Positions 1 to 6,578 of a stretch of DNA of 11,412 nt are shown here, piece after piece. Both the position numbers and the translations under genes were made by a program. Position 1 is the first letter of the stretch. Every line of letters begins with the position of its first letter. A model generated the notes under the pieces. The model saw only the letters and a list, made by a program, of their open reading frames with translations, was not told the DNA's origin and searched no databases. This DNA comes from an uncultured Eubacteriales bacterium. Its GTDB lineage: Bacteria > Bacillota > Clostridia > Lachnospirales > CAG-274. Where the stretch lies: NCBI GenBank assembly GCA_902496345.1, contig CABVAP010000069.1, forward strand, positions 1-11,412, in the 5' to 3' direction.

Positions 1-562
1 TAGCACCTTTTTCCCCACCCGCATCAATCATCATCATAATTTCTTCTTGGGTGATGTCATCATCACGAATATTTTTTGTTATTCCAATAACTCTATTAAA
101 ATATGCTGATATTTTAACAAAAGGAATAAAAAAGAAAAATAAAATACCATATATAATTTTTATAGGGAAAAGCCCAAATTTTGTAAATTGCTTAGATGAT
201 TTAAGAGCTATTTTTTTAGGTATAAAACCACCCAATATAGCAACAAAATAAAGTAGAATAATAAAAGTAATGCACTCTGTAAGATAAAATCCCACAGTGT
301 TAATATCTTCTGTAAAAAATCTTTCGGCAACATCTTTTATAAAATAAAAAACAAACCCACCGAAACAAATCATAACGATAGATTTCAAAACATTAATCGT
401 CACTATATATTTATCAAGACTATCACTGTCATATTCATTTTTTTCCGACTCATCATCAGAAAAAATCAATTTACGTTGAACTGTTTTAAGAGCAACTTCC
501 ATAGCAGATAAGTAACCCTTTACGACAACAGCGAGTAAAATTATTACAAAGTAATATGTCAA
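1..562 (-). CDS. CNNM/DUF21-type membrane protein (hemolysin C/CorC-like), N-terminal part only
   Basis: The minus strand reads open from a TTG at 562 to the window edge, giving 187 residues; the C-terminal part lies outside. TTG at 562 is chosen because GGGGG (571-575) sits 8 nt upstream. The product starts with a hydrophobic segment (about 3-20) leading into SAMEVALKTVQR, like the SA-x-E-x-A motif of DUF21 proteins. Further hydrophobic stretches lie at about 58-76, 92-112 and 130-150, then a soluble part with ITQEEIMMMIDAGGEKGA (170-187), typical of the linker before the paired CBS domains. Family members are linked to Mg2+/cation transport; that role is inferred here. Oddity: residues 110-116 read LGGFIPK where the family usually has GE[LI]xPK, so the conserved Glu is missing. 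The family call is fairly sure, the function is not. Confidence 0.8.
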   Translation of the reverse strand, partial: MTYYFVIILLAVVVKGYLSAMEVALKTVQRKLIFSDDESEKNEYDSDSLDKYIVTINVLKSIVMICFGGFVFYFIKDVAERFFTEDINTVGFYLTECITFIILLYFVAILGGFIPKKIALKSSKQFTKFGLFPIKIIYGILFFFFIPFVKISAYFNRVIGITKNIRDDDITQEEIMMMIDAGGEKGA

Positions 563-600
563 ATCTCAAACCCCCATATTGGTAAAAGTTTACACTAGGA

Positions 601-628
601 TATAGCCCACCGAAATCGGTAGGCTATA
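601..628 (-). terminator. Hairpin between lysC and the CNNM-like gene (terminator or 5' stem-loop)
   Basis: The 28-nt palindrome has TATAGCC and ACCG arms pairing around an AAAT loop, with one mismatch (12 positions, 11 paired). It could end the ACT-hom-lysC transcript, but no U-run follows on the minus strand (the next bases are TCCTAGTG). It could instead be a 5' stem-loop on the CNNM mRNA if the promoter at 634-662 is real. Confidence 0.4.
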
Positions 629-633
629 TGAAA

Positions 634-662
634 AATATAGATAAAATTTTATAATCTGTTAA
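634..662 (-). promoter_or_regulatory. Possible sigma-A promoter for the CNNM-like gene
   Basis: On the minus strand TTAACA (657-662) and TATATT (634-639) are separated by exactly 17 nt; each matches the consensus at 5 of 6 positions. It lies immediately after the lysC stop codon and would start transcription near 627, at the foot of the 601-628 hairpin. In AT-rich DNA such matches can arise by chance. Confidence 0.45.
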
Positions 663-1877
663 TTATTTAGCCTGGTCAAGTCTAAATTTGTCGTGAATAG
701 CATTAGCAGCTCTATTAGCATCTTTTTCATCAACAAGAACAGAAATTTTAATTTCAGAAGTAGAAATCATTCTGATGTTGATATTTTCATCAAATAAAGC
801 CTCAAACATAGTAGATGCAACACCGGCATTTGTAGCCATACCAGCACCAACGATAGAAACTTTAGCAACACCCTCATCGTGAAGAAGTTTTTCGTATTTG
901 AATCTATTTTTGTTTTCTTCGATAACTTTGATAGTTTCATCTAAATCAGTAGTAGCAACAGTGAATGAAATATCTTTAGTTTCATCACGACCAATAGATT
1001 GTAAAATGATGTCAACACTAATTTTATTTTTAGCAAGTAAAGAGAACACACTAAAAGCGATACCAGGTTGGTCTTTAAGCCCAACTAAAGCAACCCTAGC
1101 AATATCCTTATCAACGGCAACACCATTAACTAACATTTTTTCCACAGTAGATTCCTCCTTAACAATAGTACCTTCTTCTCTAGTAAGACTTGAACGTACA
1201 ACTAAATTAACGTTATATTTTTTAGCAAGTTCAACAGAACGGTTATGAAGAACTTTAGCACCCAATGAAGCAAGTTCAAGCATTTCATCATAGCTAATTT
1301 CAGAAAGTTTTCTAGCTTTCTTAACAACACGAGGGTCAGCAGTATAAACACCGTCAACATCTGTATAAATTTCGCATAAGTCTGCGTGTAAAGTAGCAGC
1401 CAAAGCAACAGCAGAAGTATCAGAACCACCTCTACCAAGAGTAGTAATATCTCCGCCTCTGTTCATACCTTGGAAACCTGTAACGATAACGATATTGTTT
1501 TTTTCAAGTTCTTCGTTAATTCTTTCAGTAGAGATACTTTTAATACGAGCATTACTGTAGGTAGATGTAGAATAAATATCGCATTGATAAGCATTCAAAG
1601 AGATTGCAGGATAACCAAGTTTTTGGATAGCCATAGCCATCAATGCAACTGATTGCTGTTCACCTGTTGAAAGGAGCATATCCATTTCTCTTTTAGATGC
1701 GTTAGGATTAATTTCTTTTGCTTTTTCGATAAGGTCATCAGTTGTATCTCCTTGAGCAGAGAGGACAACAACGATTTTGTTGCCTTCTTTGTAAGACTCA
1801 ACTAAACGGTTAGCAACATTAAAGATTCTTTCTGCATTAGCAACAGAAGTACCGCCGAATTTCTTTACAATTAACAC
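663..1877 (-). CDS. lysC: Aspartate kinase (monofunctional, two ACT domains)
   Basis: Catalyses ATP-dependent phosphorylation of L-aspartate, the first step towards lysine, threonine, methionine and diaminopimelate; cytoplasmic. The 404-residue product opens with VKKFGGTSV (4-12), the aspartokinase signature, and has STGEQ at 70-74 and the nucleotide-site stretch GRGGSDTSA at 148-156. Two ACT domains follow (about 262-325 and 337-400), where amino-acid feedback acts in this family. The start is GTG at 1877 with AGGAGG 8 nt upstream. Length and architecture match the B. subtilis LysC type, in which an internal start also makes a beta subunit; an equivalent site is seen here (1143-1160). It is the last gene of an operon, 23 nt after hom, which suggests it mainly feeds the homoserine branch. 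No lysine riboswitch is visible upstream. The symbol is by analogy, as the effector specificity cannot be read from sequence. Confidence 0.95.
   Translation of the reverse strand: MLIVKKFGGTSVANAERIFNVANRLVESYKEGNKIVVVLSAQGDTTDDLIEKAKEINPNASKREMDMLLSTGEQQSVALMAMAIQKLGYPAISLNAYQCDIYSTSTYSNARIKSISTERINEELEKNNIVIVTGFQGMNRGGDITTLGRGGSDTSAVALAATLHADLCEIYTDVDGVYTADPRVVKKARKLSEISYDEMLELASLGAKVLHNRSVELAKKYNVNLVVRSSLTREEGTIVKEESTVEKMLVNGVAVDKDIARVALVGLKDQPGIAFSVFSLLAKNKISVDIILQSIGRDETKDISFTVATTDLDETIKVIEENKNRFKYEKLLHDEGVAKVSIVGAGMATNAGVASTMFEALFDENINIRMISTSEIKISVLVDEKDANRAANAIHDKFRLDQAK
1143..1160 (-). promoter_or_regulatory. Internal ribosome binding site for an aspartokinase beta subunit
   Basis: Inside lysC a perfect AAGGAGG (1154-1160) stands 8 nt before an in-frame GTG (1143-1145), which is codon Val245. 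Translation from there would give a 160-residue protein made of the two ACT domains. In B. subtilis and Corynebacterium, aspartokinase beta subunits arise from such in-frame internal starts. The site is seen directly; its use is inferred. Confidence 0.75.
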
Positions 1878-1900
1878 AATTACTTCCTCCTTAGAAGTTG

Positions 1901-3139
1901 TTATTTTTCAACTCTTATTGTATTAGGAATATTTACAACACATTCCTTGTTTAATAATTCATTAACTTTTTCATTTATAACTTTCTCAGCTTCAACATTA
2001 GAAACGAAAGCAAATTCAGAAGGAGCAGACTCAACCTCAATAAATTCAGAAACACCAAATATTTGAGAAACAGCCTTTTTAGCTTCCTCTTTATTATTAT
2101 ATTCAACTCTGATAAATTTGCTTGTATCAACATCATCAATATCTAAAATATCAAGTTTTTCAGTTGACCAAGAAGTCATAATGTTTCTTCCAAGATGTTT
2201 AACTGCATCAACGATGTCAGCAACAACAGCACTGGCAGTAGGAAGTTTACCGGCACCCTTGCCATAGAACATAACGTCACCAATAACGTTACCTTTAACA
2301 AGGATAGCATTAAATACATCATTAACCATAGATAAAGGATTTTCTTCACCGATAATAACAGGGGAAACCCTAGCCCAAACTCCCTTATCAGTAACTTTAG
2401 AAGTTGCAAGAAGTTTTATGCTCTTACCAAGTTTTTTAACATAGTCAATATCTGTTTTACTAATGTTAGTAATACCTTCAGTATAAACTTTTTCAAAATC
2501 AACTTGTTTACCAATAGCGAGAGAAACAAGAATAGCAATTTTACGGCAAGTATCAAATCCCTCTACGTCAGCAGCAGGGTTTCTTTCGGCATAACCTTTT
2601 GCCTGAGCGTCTTTTAAAATATCATCATAATCAAGACCATCTTTAGTCATTTTAGTGAGCATATAGTTAGTAGTACCATTTAAGATACCTGTAATTTCAT
2701 AAATTTCATCAGCAGTCAAAGACTGATTTAAAGGTCTGATAATAGGGATACCACCACCGACACTTGCTTCAAATAAGAAATTAATATTTTTTTCTTTTGC
2801 AATTTGTAAAAGTTCAGCACCGTGTTTAGCAACGAGTTCTTTGTTAGAAGTAACAACGCTTTTACCTTTTAAAAGTGCACTTTTAACAAAAGTATAAGCT
2901 GGTTCAACACCACCCATAACCTCAGCGATAACTTTAACATCATCATCATTTAATATAACATTAAAATCGTGAACGATATATTCTTGAACAGGGTCCCCTG
3001 GGAAATCTCTTAAATCAAGAACATATTTTATTCTAATTTCTTCATTAGCATTTTTGTCAATGCTGTCTTGGTTAGTGTTTAAAACCTCATAAACTCCTGA
3101 ACCAACTGTACCGTAACCTAAGACTGCTATTTCAGTCAT
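1901..3139 (-). CDS. hom: Homoserine dehydrogenase
   Basis: Reduces L-aspartate-4-semialdehyde to L-homoserine with NAD(P)H, the branch to threonine and methionine. The product (412 residues from the ATG at 3139) begins with the Rossmann motif VLGYGTVGSGV (6-16). It has the substrate/cofactor-site stretch TSNKELVAKHG (97-107), then GGGIPIIRPL (128-137) and GILNGTTNYM (151-160), and the catalytic-domain signature ending ADVEGFDTCRK (190-200). The last 65 or so residues look like the C-terminal ACT domain of Gram-positive enzymes, where threonine inhibition is usual. A GTG nine bases further upstream (3148) is open in frame, but GGGAG (3148-3152) lies exactly 8 nt before the ATG and overlaps that GTG, so the ATG is preferred. 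The upstream ACT gene stops 5 nt before this start, so the two are probably translationally coupled. Confidence 0.95.
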   Translation of the reverse strand: MTEIAVLGYGTVGSGVYEVLNTNQDSIDKNANEEIRIKYVLDLRDFPGDPVQEYIVHDFNVILNDDDVKVIAEVMGGVEPAYTFVKSALLKGKSVVTSNKELVAKHGAELLQIAKEKNINFLFEASVGGGIPIIRPLNQSLTADEIYEITGILNGTTNYMLTKMTKDGLDYDDILKDAQAKGYAERNPAADVEGFDTCRKIAILVSLAIGKQVDFEKVYTEGITNISKTDIDYVKKLGKSIKLLATSKVTDKGVWARVSPVIIGEENPLSMVNDVFNAILVKGNVIGDVMFYGKGAGKLPTASAVVADIVDAVKHLGRNIMTSWSTEKLDILDIDDVDTSKFIRVEYNNKEEAKKAVSQIFGVSEFIEVESAPSEFAFVSNVEAEKVINEKVNELLNKECVVNIPNTIRVEK

Positions 3140-3144
3140 AAATA

Positions 3145-3588
3145 TCACTCCCTGGCAATAATTCTAAGTGTTTGAACACCCGATATTTTTTCTAATTTTT
3201 GAACAAACTCAACTATTTCATTGTTAGTCCTGCCTGTTTCAACAGTAATGGTAACATTTGCGATGTTGTTTATAGGGATAGTCTGATTAATAGTCAGAAT
3301 GTTAGCCCCCTCTGTAGCAATAACGTTTAGTACGTTAGAAAGAAGACCGGGAATATTTTCGAGGTTTATTCCTATGATTAAAGTCCTCCCCCTAGAATTG
3401 TTGTTAAGTTCGGATATTGAATCCTTGTACTTGTAAAAAGCACTTCTACTGAGTCCAACAATATTAACAGCTTCTTGAACTGTTTTAACCTTATGATTTT
3501 CCATAAGTTTTTTAGCTTCAATAACTTTAATAAAAATCTCAGGAAGAACCCCTTTTTCAACAATAAATAATTCCGAGCTTTCTTTCAT
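3145..3588 (-). CDS. ACT domain-containing protein (UPF0735/PheB-like)
   Basis: A 147-residue protein in two parts. Residues about 1-60 are charged and helical, with a helix-turn-helix-like stretch (TVQEAVNIVGLSRSAFYKYK, about 36-55). A single ACT domain runs from about 70 to the end, including ENIPGLLSNVLNVIATEGAN. This matches the UPF0735 family, whose B. subtilis member is called PheB although its role is unclear. It is the first gene of the ACT-hom-lysC operon, so it probably senses an amino acid of that pathway and may act as a regulator; both points are inference. The ATG at 3588 is chosen because AGGAG lies 7 nt upstream and the family length is about 147. The reading frame continues open upstream to a TTG at 3657, but that would overlap the promoter. 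Confidence 0.85.
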   Translation of the reverse strand: MKESSELFIVEKGVLPEIFIKVIEAKKLMENHKVKTVQEAVNIVGLSRSAFYKYKDSISELNNNSRGRTLIIGINLENIPGLLSNVLNVIATEGANILTINQTIPINNIANVTITVETGRTNNEIVEFVQKLEKISGVQTLRIIARE

Positions 3589-3614
3589 TTTTGTACTCCT
3601 GTCGCAAACATTTG

Positions 3615-3632
3615 TATTCCATACAAGGAATA
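3615..3632. promoter_or_regulatory. Inverted repeat over the -10/+1 region, candidate operator
   Basis: TATTCC (3615-3620) and GGAATA (3627-3632) form a perfect 6-bp inverted repeat with a 6-nt spacer, covering most of the -10 box and the predicted transcription start. A repressor bound here would block the operon. The protein is unknown; the HTH-like ACT protein encoded just downstream is one candidate. Confidence 0.4.
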
Positions 3633-3657
3633 TACCACAAATCAAAGCATAATGCAA
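3629..3657 (-). promoter_or_regulatory. Promoter of the ACT-hom-lysC operon
   Basis: On the minus strand TTGCAT (3652-3657) and TATATT (3629-3634) are 17 nt apart, with a TGG extended -10 just upstream of TATATT. Predicted start of transcription is near 3622, giving a leader of about 33 nt before the ACT gene. The same -35 (TTGCAT) and spacing occur at the folate promoter. Confidence 0.6.
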
Positions 3658-3796
3658 GCATAATTTTTAACTTTTTTTATCTTTTCTACAAAAAACCCAT
3701 TATTAAGCCATTTTTCAAAGAAAAAAATTTTAAGAATTTGAATTTTAACTAAAATTTTAATAAATATTCCATCAATTTCTTGGATTAAATTCATAA

Positions 3797-3835
3797 ATAA
3801 AAATCACAACTAGGCTGTTGCAAAGCAACAGCCTA
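3797..3835 (-). terminator. Intrinsic terminator of the folate operon
   Basis: An 11-bp perfect stem (3811-3821 with 3825-3835, TAGGCTGTTGC arms) closes on a 3-nt loop 15 nt after the folB-folK stop codon. On the minus strand it is followed by GTTGTGATTTTTATTT, so the U-run begins a few bases after the stem. It separates the folate operon from the ACT-hom-lysC operon. Confidence 0.75.
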
Positions 3836-3850
3836 TATAAAATTAACAAA

Positions 3851-4690
3851 TTACTTATTTTTTATGTTATAAATTTTTTCTTGTATGTTTCTTAAAAGTT
3901 CTTTAATCGTAATATTATAAGCTGGGTGTTTAAAGAATGGGTCTATTTGGCAAAGAGGTTCAAGGACAAACTCTCTGTTTTCCATTTCTATATGTGGAAT
4001 TTTAAGTTTTTCATCATTGATAATTAAATCTTCGTAAAAGATAATATCTATATCAAGAGTTCTTGGACCCCAATGTATAACTCTTTCTCTGCCTGCCATA
4101 GCTTCAATTTTATTTATAAATTCAAGTAATTCGTAAGGAGATAATAAAGTTTTAAGTTTAATTCCGGCATTTAAAAAGTCATCTTGTTCAACTCCACCGA
4201 CAGGAGCAGTAACAATATAGTCAGAAACCTTTACAACATCACAAAAATCCGACTTTTGAAATTCAGAAACAGCAAAATCAAGGTATTTACTTTTGTCACC
4301 AATGTTTGAACCAATAGAGAGATAAACTGTTTTCCAACCTCTTTCGATAGAAACAGATAAACAATCTGTGTGTAACATAACAGGTGCCCAAGGTTTTTTT
4401 ACTTCAACAGCAACTTTTTCTATAAGTCTATAATTCAAAAGTATTTTTTCTGCAATTTCTTCTGCAACTTTTTCTATAAGTTTAAAAGTATTTTCTTCCA
4501 CAATTTTTTTTACAAAAGTTGCAACATCAGCATAGCTGGTAGAATACTCTAATTCGTCGGTTTTTCCGGCTTTTCTTGTATCTGTATATAGACATAACGA
4601 TATAAGGAATTTTTGACCTAAAACATTTTCTTCTTTAAATACGCCGTGATTTGCAAAGACCTCAAGATTTTCAATTTTTATGCAATCCAA
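3851..4690 (-). CDS. folK: Bifunctional dihydroneopterin aldolase / HPPK (FolB-FolK fusion)
   Basis: Two consecutive steps of folate synthesis in one 279-residue cytoplasmic protein. FolB (about 1-118) cleaves 7,8-dihydroneopterin to 6-hydroxymethyl-dihydropterin and glycolaldehyde. It shows VFANHGVFKEE (11-21) with the family Glu, SYADV with Tyr53, and VKKPWAP (97-103) with the catalytic Lys. FolK (about 120-270) transfers pyrophosphate from ATP; it shows LSIGSNIGD (124-132), WGPRTLDIDIIFY (207-219) and IPH (231-233). The start is TTG at 4690, set by GGGAGG 8 nt upstream; that site lies inside the last codons of folP, whose stop codon ends 2 nt before this start, so the two genes are probably translationally coupled. 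It is the last gene of the folate operon. FolB-FolK fusions are known in Firmicutes. Both halves keep their key residues and appear active. Confidence 0.95.
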   Translation of the reverse strand: MDCIKIENLEVFANHGVFKEENVLGQKFLISLCLYTDTRKAGKTDELEYSTSYADVATFVKKIVEENTFKLIEKVAEEIAEKILLNYRLIEKVAVEVKKPWAPVMLHTDCLSVSIERGWKTVYLSIGSNIGDKSKYLDFAVSEFQKSDFCDVVKVSDYIVTAPVGGVEQDDFLNAGIKLKTLLSPYELLEFINKIEAMAGRERVIHWGPRTLDIDIIFYEDLIINDEKLKIPHIEMENREFVLEPLCQIDPFFKHPAYNITIKELLRNIQEKIYNIKNK

Positions 4691-4692
4691 AA

Positions 4693-5502
4693 TTAAAACC
4701 TCCCAAGTAATTTTTCAGTCATTGTAATTATTCTTTTGTTTTCTTTTATATCGTGAACTCTAACGAATGAGCAACCTTTTAAAACACCAAAAACCGTAGT
4801 AGCGAGAGTTCCCTCAACCCTCTGGTCAACAGGTAAATCAAGGGTTAAACCGATAACAGATTTTCTTGATGTTGCGAGTAAAACAGGGAAACCAAGTTCT
4901 TTAAGACGTTCAACCTTGTTTATAATTTCGAGATTGTTTTCATAAGTTTTTCCAAAACCAACACCAGGGTCAACGATAATTTTATCTTTTTCAATTCCGG
5001 CATCTAAAGCGATTTTTACAGATTCTCTAAGGTCATCTAAAACATCTTCCATATAGTTTGTGTAGTCAGTATTGTTTCTGTTGTGCATAAGGCAACAAGT
5101 AGCATTAAATTCTTTTGTAACTTTTGCGATATTAGGGTCAAACTTAAACCCCCAAATATCATTTACAAGGTCAGCACCGGCTTCAAGAGCAGCTTTTGCG
5201 ACATTGCTTTTATATGTATCAATAGAAACAGGTACGTCAAATTTTTCTTTTATAGCTTTAATTACGGGAACAACTCTAGAAATTTCTTCTTCGTCAGTAA
5301 TAACAGTATGACCAGGTCTTGTGGACTCACCACCGACATCAATTATATCTGCCCCCTCATCAATCATTTTTTCTGTTTGTTTCAAGGCACTTTCGATAGT
5401 ATTAAATTTTCCACCGTCAGAAAATGAGTCAGGAGTAACATTTAAAATTCCCATTATATAGGTTCTGTTTTCTGTATCAAATTCTTTGTTTCCAATTCTC
5501 AT
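4693..5502 (-). CDS. folP: Dihydropteroate synthase
   Basis: Condenses 6-hydroxymethyl-dihydropterin pyrophosphate with p-aminobenzoate to 7,8-dihydropteroate; the target of sulfonamides. The 269-residue TIM-barrel protein has both family signatures: GILNVTPDSFSDGG (18-31) and DVGGESTRPG (55-64). It also has SIDTYK (93-98), DPGVGFGK (178-185), SRKS (212-215) and RVHD (248-251). Length is normal and nothing essential is missing. The ATG at 5502 has AAGGAG 8 nt upstream. It lies between the HD-domain gene and the folB-folK fusion, in the same transcription unit. Nothing in the SFSDGG loop suggests a resistance insertion. Confidence 0.96.
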   Translation of the reverse strand: MRIGNKEFDTENRTYIMGILNVTPDSFSDGGKFNTIESALKQTEKMIDEGADIIDVGGESTRPGHTVITDEEEISRVVPVIKAIKEKFDVPVSIDTYKSNVAKAALEAGADLVNDIWGFKFDPNIAKVTKEFNATCCLMHNRNNTDYTNYMEDVLDDLRESVKIALDAGIEKDKIIVDPGVGFGKTYENNLEIINKVERLKELGFPVLLATSRKSVIGLTLDLPVDQRVEGTLATTVFGVLKGCSFVRVHDIKENKRIITMTEKLLGRF

Positions 5503-5521
5503 AATCTTTTCTCCTTTGATT

Positions 5522-5551
5522 TTAATAATTTATGTCTTAATAATTTATGTC
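5522..5551 (-). repeat. Perfect 15-bp tandem duplication across the HD gene stop codon
   Basis: TTAATAATTTATGTC occurs twice head to tail (5522-5536 and 5537-5551). On the minus strand each copy reads Asp-Ile-Asn-Tyr-stop in the same frame, so the end of the HD gene is followed by an in-frame copy of its last four codons and stop. It looks like a recent slippage or unequal-recombination event with no coding effect. Confidence 0.85.
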
Positions 5552-6013
5552 AAAATTCTTTTTGTCTTTATCCCAGTAACAACTTTTTTCAACACCACAG
5601 CTAAAACATAACCTAGAAAGTTTGTCAGCTCTGTACAAGAGATTTTGAAGTGATTTAGTATTTTGATTTTGTCTGTGGCCTGAAATAGCAGTTGTTATAG
5701 TATCTATTTCTTGATTATTAAATCCACACTCAAGTAAAATATCTGTTGCAATATTAACTCCAGCAATATCGTGAGGTGTATTGTTTTTATATTGTTCACT
5801 TCTTCCAATATCGTGCAAAATTGCCATAGAATAAATAATTTCCTTATCAAAACCCAAATCTTCCTCAAGGTTAATGATATAACAAATTCTTGCAGTGTCA
5901 AATAGATGATTTATGTCGTGACCACAATAAACTCTTGTCTTTTCGACTTTTCTGATGTACTCCAAGTTATCTAAAAATTTTTGATTTTTTAGAATTTTAT
6001 TAAATTTTTCCAT
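5537..6013 (-). CDS. HD-domain phosphohydrolase in the folate operon
   Basis: A 158-residue HD-superfamily protein. Likely metal ligands are visible: His32/His36 in GHDINHLFDTAR, His67-Asp68 in AILHDIGR, His81, His113 and Asp130. Such proteins are metal-dependent phosphohydrolases acting on nucleotides or other phosphate esters; the substrate here is not known. The C-terminus carries three cysteines (Cys136, Cys139, Cys145, pattern C-x2-C-x5-C), which may bind a metal. Its place between folE and folP suggests a job in folate synthesis, possibly removal of phosphates from dihydroneopterin triphosphate; that is inference. The ATG at 6013 follows folE by 13 nt, with GAGG about 5 nt upstream, a rather short spacing. 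The family call is strong, the role is not. Confidence 0.85.
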   Translation of the reverse strand: MEKFNKILKNQKFLDNLEYIRKVEKTRVYCGHDINHLFDTARICYIINLEEDLGFDKEIIYSMAILHDIGRSEQYKNNTPHDIAGVNIATDILLECGFNNQEIDTITTAISGHRQNQNTKSLQNLLYRADKLSRLCFSCGVEKSCYWDKDKKNFDINY

Positions 6014-6026
6014 ATACCCCTCATAG

Positions 6027-6578
6027 TTATCTGATTATACTCAAAAAAGTATTTTTCAAATCTTGATTTTTTTCAAATTCGCCTCTACAAACAAATGTAA
6101 AAGTTTTAGTATTAGGCTTTTTAACCCCTCTCATAGTCATACATAAATGTTCTGCCTCAATAGCAACAATGACCCCTTTAGGCTGTAAATTTTCCATAAT
6201 AGCGTCGGCAATCTGATGAGTCAATTTTTCTTGAATTTGAGGCCTTTTAGCAAAAACATCAACAGTTCTTGCAAGTTTGCTAAGTCCTACAACCTTTCCA
6301 TTAGGTATATAAGCTATGTGAGCTTTTCCATAGAAAGGCATAAGATGATGTTCGCACATAGAGTATAAAGTAATATCTTTTTCAATAACCATTTCGTTGT
6401 TGTCAACCGTAAAAGTTTTTGCAAGGTGTTCATCAGCATTTTGAGTAAGTCCGGCAAAAACTTCTTCATACATTTTAGCGACTCTTTTAGGTGTTTCGAT
6501 AAGTCCCTCTCTTAAGATGTCCTCGCCCACCCCTTCAAGAATTAATTTAACGCCTTCCTCAATTTTTTTCAAATCCAT
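6027..6578 (-). CDS. folE: GTP cyclohydrolase I (FolE type)
   Basis: Converts GTP to 7,8-dihydroneopterin triphosphate and formate, the first committed step of folate synthesis. The 183-residue protein carries MCEHHLMPFYGKAHIAYIP (74-92), with zinc ligands Cys75 and His78, and AEHLCMTMRGVKKP (142-155) with the third ligand Cys146. GLSKLARTVDVFAKRPQIQE (98-117) is the other conserved block. This is the classical zinc type I-A enzyme, not the FolE2 form. The ATG at 6578 shares one base with the folC stop codon (TAATG), and AAGGAG lies 10 nt upstream inside folC, so the two genes are translationally coupled. Confidence 0.97.
   Translation of the reverse strand: MDLKKIEEGVKLILEGVGEDILREGLIETPKRVAKMYEEVFAGLTQNADEHLAKTFTVDNNEMVIEKDITLYSMCEHHLMPFYGKAHIAYIPNGKVVGLSKLARTVDVFAKRPQIQEKLTHQIADAIMENLQPKGVIVAIEAEHLCMTMRGVKKPNTKTFTFVCRGEFEKNQDLKNTFLSIIR

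Noticed and set aside
51..251. Plus-strand open frame of 66 codons
   Set aside because: It lies opposite the clear CNNM/DUF21 coding frame and has no supporting start site or domain.
898..1248. Plus-strand open frame of 116 codons inside lysC
   Set aside because: Antisense shadow of the aspartokinase gene; the protein has no recognisable features.
3589..3628. T-box or lysine riboswitch ahead of the ACT-hom-lysC operon
   Set aside because: The predicted leader is about 33 nt, far too short for either, and there is no T-box core sequence.
3642..3794. A 50-codon minus-strand frame starting ATG at 3794 between the two minus-strand operons
   Set aside because: There is no ribosome binding site (upstream is GATTTTTATTT), its composition is A/T-run driven (Ile, Lys, Phe), and it overlaps the -35 of the ACT-hom-lysC promoter.
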